64,000 bases of DNA, taken from positions 62,001 through 126,000 of the forward strand of contig JAPYMA010003029.1 of the NCBI GenBank assembly GCA_035041965.1. The letters are read 5' to 3'. The position numbers were made by a program, and so were the translations under genes. Below the pieces are notes generated by a model that did not search any database, was not told the DNA's origin, and saw only the letters and a list, made by a program, of their open reading frames with translations. Origin of the DNA: Anisakis pegreffii (Eukaryota; Nematoda; Chromadorea; Rhabditida; Anisakidae). This document shows, one piece after another, positions 60,401 to 64,000 of this stretch (position 1 is its first letter; each line of letters starts with the position of its first letter).

Positions 60401-62338
60401 ATCAAACCCTGACCAACTGATGCCTATAAGCATTTGCAACAAGCCTGTTTTGTTCTAAATTTCAACAAATCACTCAATCATTTTAACATGACTCACAAGA
60501 TTTTTAACAGTGTTCAATTAACGTCATTCTAATGGAATGGAATGAATCCATTCAGACGTATGAGCGCATAAATGACTTTTTTTGAGCATTCAATCGCAAA
60601 ACTCTTACGATTAGGGTCTTAAGCTTGCGCCTCGTTGATCTTTCAGCGAAAAAAAAAATGTTTTTGGGTAGAATACGACTATAGCATTTGGAATTCCCGA
60701 ACACGACATTATGCTATGTTTAATTTACGATGCAGTAGTAAAATAACAAATCTATCAGTTTATTTGAAAAGGAAAAGTGAATTTACGGCAGAGAACACTT
60801 TCAATTAGGAAAATAGGATTTTTACTGTGGGCTGATTCATGTTCGATAAGTAAAAAGTAAGATAGTAAACTTTTGAATGAGTTATTTTTATGTTTACCCA
60901 TTCATTATGACTGATTACCTGCAGAACGAATACGATTCCTAAACAATTCCCATTTTTATGCAACCAACATCCCATAGAACAATTCCCATTTCAATAAATA
61001 AAACATGAACGAGCACAATTCGGGTTTTCTTTGCAAATCAACTGATGGAAGCTCCATCTGGATGCTTTGACAACACTCGCTAGAAATATCACTTAGATTG
61101 TGGGCCGTAACAATGTTAGCATGACGAGTTGAGTGCTATGAGCCGAAAGAAACTTTATTTACTGTTCGATTAAATCTAATTAAAGTAAGCCACTAGAATC
61201 TCGTTTCACAGCAACCAAGTTACCAAGTTTTCTCTAGCCACTATTATTTTTTCACCCAAAATTCTTGCAAAAAACCCAAAAACAGAAATCTAAAGCATAA
61301 CAATAACACTAATGCAACGATCGAATTCAATCGTAAAGCTGAGTCAAAAAAATTCCGAAAAAATTTGTAACTGGTACACATTTTCAGATGGAATACCAGG
61401 AAATGAGCAAAAATTGTGTGGCAGCAATTTCTTCTATGGATTTCTACGTCAATGGCTGAACTTTGTTGAATTCACAAGAGAGATTAACTTAAGAGAGAAT
61501 AATCATGAGCCTAGTAACAACAACATTGTACAAGTCGTACGCGAATATCAAATATTTGAGAGCCAACGTTTCTTTTTTTCTCCCTGATAATCCAATAAAG
61601 ATAATGGAATTTTCAGTTGGTTACGATGTAGAATTGTTGATTTCTCAAAATCCATCCGTGGGGAATTTTTTTTTGAATGCTCATAGCAGTTGTTTGGTGA
61701 CTGATAATGATGTTATGTTACGTTTTCAATAAACCAATTTGACTGATAATCTCGTATGCATTTGTGAATTACTTCGAGACTTTTTGCTTCTTGCATAGAG
61801 CTACAAAAGATTGATCGAATGAGTTTGTGTATTCATTGTCAGTTTTTTGCTCATTTCTTCGCAACAAATGCCCGCTTCGAATGTCATGCATAGTATAGCA
61901 GTAGCAGCAGCAGTAGCACCAACCAGCACGTACGATCAATCAAGTAACTGATTAATAAACAACGTTTAGATGAATTGCTGCCCAACACATGCTCCCATCT
62001 TTAAGTAGGTTATCACAGGCTTGTCTCTTCTGGCATGCCAAAACTGAATTTTTTGCATGAATACGACTGCAAAGCACCCAGAATCTGCACACATTTCAAA
62101 GCAACAGATTTGATTTAAAATTCAAACATATTAGAAGGAAAGTACAACCGACGGTGGATTGAAAGTGAAGAGTTCAAAAAGTACGCAAACGACGAACGAC
62201 AATCGACGTATAAAATTGAATGCATTTATGACTAAGCAAAGAATCTGAATGAGCGAAATGTCAAGATAACGAGGCTTGCTGCAAAGTGAGAGTGTGACTT
62301 TGACTTTTGCGACATCAATATTCATAGACTCAATGTGT

Positions 62339-62494
62339 GGATATATTAAAGCCCGATAGATAGAAAGCTGAGGATATATTAAAGCCCGAAAATGCGTATG
62401 CGCCTGATAGATAGAAGGCTGAGGATATATTAAAGCCCGAAAATGCGTATGCGCCTGATAGATAGAAGGCTGAGGATATATTAAAGCCCGAAAA
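62339..62494. repeat. 51-bp minisatellite
   Basis: One 33-bp unit (62339-62371), two 51-bp units (62372-62422, 62423-62473) and a partial unit. All begin ggatatattaaagcccga. The unit is a multiple of three, so the minus frame reads a 17-residue repeat (SGFNISSAFYLSGAYAF). Confidence 0.9.
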
Positions 62495-64000
62495 ACGAGT
62501 TGAAAGCTTAAAAAAGCTGAAAAACGATGAAATTGGGAAGTCAGGATCAGGAGAATGTGAAATGATCACACTATCGTTGAGCTGCTCTTACCATAAACTA
62601 TTAGAGCCAAATACTGTCCCTATCAAACACTTTATCTTGAGATCCGCAACAATCAATTCCCGAATATATGCATCTCAAAATGTCATTCGTACTGCTTTCT
62701 TTACCGAATAATTACTCCCCAACAAAACATAATTGTTGAATCCACGCAAACAAGCCATTTCAAAGCGATTTTCCAAATAGAAACGCGCAAATAAATAACT
62801 GAAAACTTAGAATGCTTCAAATTGCATCCCATCTTCGTTGGAAAACGTCTGTTTTATGTTCTACAATCTCATTTTCTGATCAAATTCCCTCAGGATTTTC
62901 GTCGTCCACTGCCGACTACTGAATCGATTGCGGTAGGGCATTTGAAGCCAGCCGTATGCAAAACATCCGATTGAGGCATGATGAATTCATCTCAGCGATT
63001 GAGAATAATTAACAGGGAATTTGCGAAGGCTTCAGATGCCTGCGCCAATTCAATGAATGAATGATGCCAATTCAGAAGTCCGTCCATCTCAGTCTCGTCT
63101 CTATCAAAGAGCATCATGAATTTTTCCAGTCACCTTCTAGAATTTCCAACACCGCTTGAACTTGATCAAAACGACAGCTATGAACTGAACGAAGATACAG
63201 TGAATCAATCAATCCATCGCAGTCGACTTCAAGTCATTTCGACTGTTTGTTTTCAAGCTAAATGATATTCTCAAATAATTTATTCTAAGCCATCCAAGGC
63301 AAACATTTCGTTGGTACCATTAAACTGCATAAGCATAAAGTAGCAACTGGCATACACCGAATGATTTGCGAGTCACAGGGCCTATTAAGCAGAATGATAT
63401 CGCTAAAATACCTTAACTTGACAAATAATTGTTCTGAATTGTTGTACATTATCCCTTTATTTATTGGAAACCAATTCACGCCTGCAATGAACCTATAAAG
63501 CAGTTCGTTTATGACGTTGACTGGATGCATGCAGGCAGGCAGTCTCATGGGTTTTATGGTTTGCTCTGCTTTCGGAAATCATGAATTCGCTAAGCAAACT
63601 GCCTGCCCTCCCTGCATTCTGTCACTCAAATAATGATTATAGCCGGAAAACGCTTAAGAGTCCAGCTATCCACACCAGAAATATTTCAAGACAAACACTC
63701 ATGCAGATTCAAAGAGGAGTACTTTTACCTCTACCTCGCCAAGTCATGATAGACCAACTGATTTTATGGATAAACCTAACGATGCATTGATCAAATTTCA
63801 TCCCCTAGATCGCTAGATCTGGCAAACCATTGTGTTTTCGCTGAGGTGACTAGAGACTGAATGGAATCAGGCACAAATGACACGAATGCATTTGTTGATC
63901 AATTAAACACGTATTCTATGTGTTCATGCACACCGAACGAGCTATTGCTATTACGATGATGATATCGACTTTAATGCTACTAACACAATTCTAACACTGG

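Larger units (their letters stand above)
54017..64000. other. Region upstream of the first identified PDE4 exon
   Basis: Expected to hold PDE4 5' introns and exons, but no UCR1 exon (RRESFLYR-type) was found in any frame. A G-rich phrase (gggtgatgacggc) recurs at about 59295 and 60260. Otherwise simple repeats and short frames. Confidence 0.45.

Overview
This window looks like a stretch of nuclear DNA from an animal, most likely a nematode, perhaps a parasitic one with long introns. It is AT-rich and gene-poor, with spliced genes (GT-AG introns of about 50 bp to 3.4 kb), many short dispersed and tandem repeats, and no bacterial-style operons. The nematode assignment rests mainly on the phosphodiesterase, whose segments (for example [20 protein letters not shown]) closely resemble my recollection of worm PDE4. 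It is an inference, and I cannot name the species.

Three protein-coding genes can be rebuilt exon by exon, all on the minus strand. From right to left in transcription order they are: (1) a PDE4-type cAMP phosphodiesterase, 54016 to 43595, 11 exons from UCR2 through the catalytic domain to the stop, with its 5' part (UCR1 and N-terminus) not found in the window; (2) a complete 7-exon MTCH-type outer mitochondrial membrane protein, 37108 to 34133; (3) a mitochondrial-type alanyl-tRNA synthetase, 32030 down to about 23033 and perhaps 20958, at least 17 exons. Two of the three serve mitochondria. They lie 2.1 kb apart, which is too far for a classic nematode operon, so I do not claim co-transcription.

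Layout: 1-20.9 kb has no gene I can support. It holds duplicated non-coding blocks (9.1-11 kb, 12.4-12.9 kb), a retroposed short element with clear target-site duplications at 18.25-18.41 kb and one unexplained 212-codon ORF at 16.1-16.8 kb. 20.9-32.0 kb is the synthetase, its introns carrying two SINE-like families. 32.0-34.1 kb is an intergenic spacer with a duplicated 230-bp block. 34.1-37.1 kb is MTCH. 37.1-43.6 kb is a repeat-rich spacer with a CpG-rich patch and a long ATT-type microsatellite. 43.6-54.0 kb is PDE4, with a minisatellite and a retroposed element in its introns. 54.0-64 kb has no confident exon; it is probably PDE4 5' intron or upstream DNA, and contains a perfect 15-bp hairpin and a 51-bp (17-codon) minisatellite.

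The most notable observations are a SINE-like family with 12-14 bp target-site duplications, a second tRNA-like SINE family clustered in one synthetase intron with an exon-like ORF lodged in one copy, and single-base frame conflicts in conserved protein segments of the synthetase and possibly PDE4.
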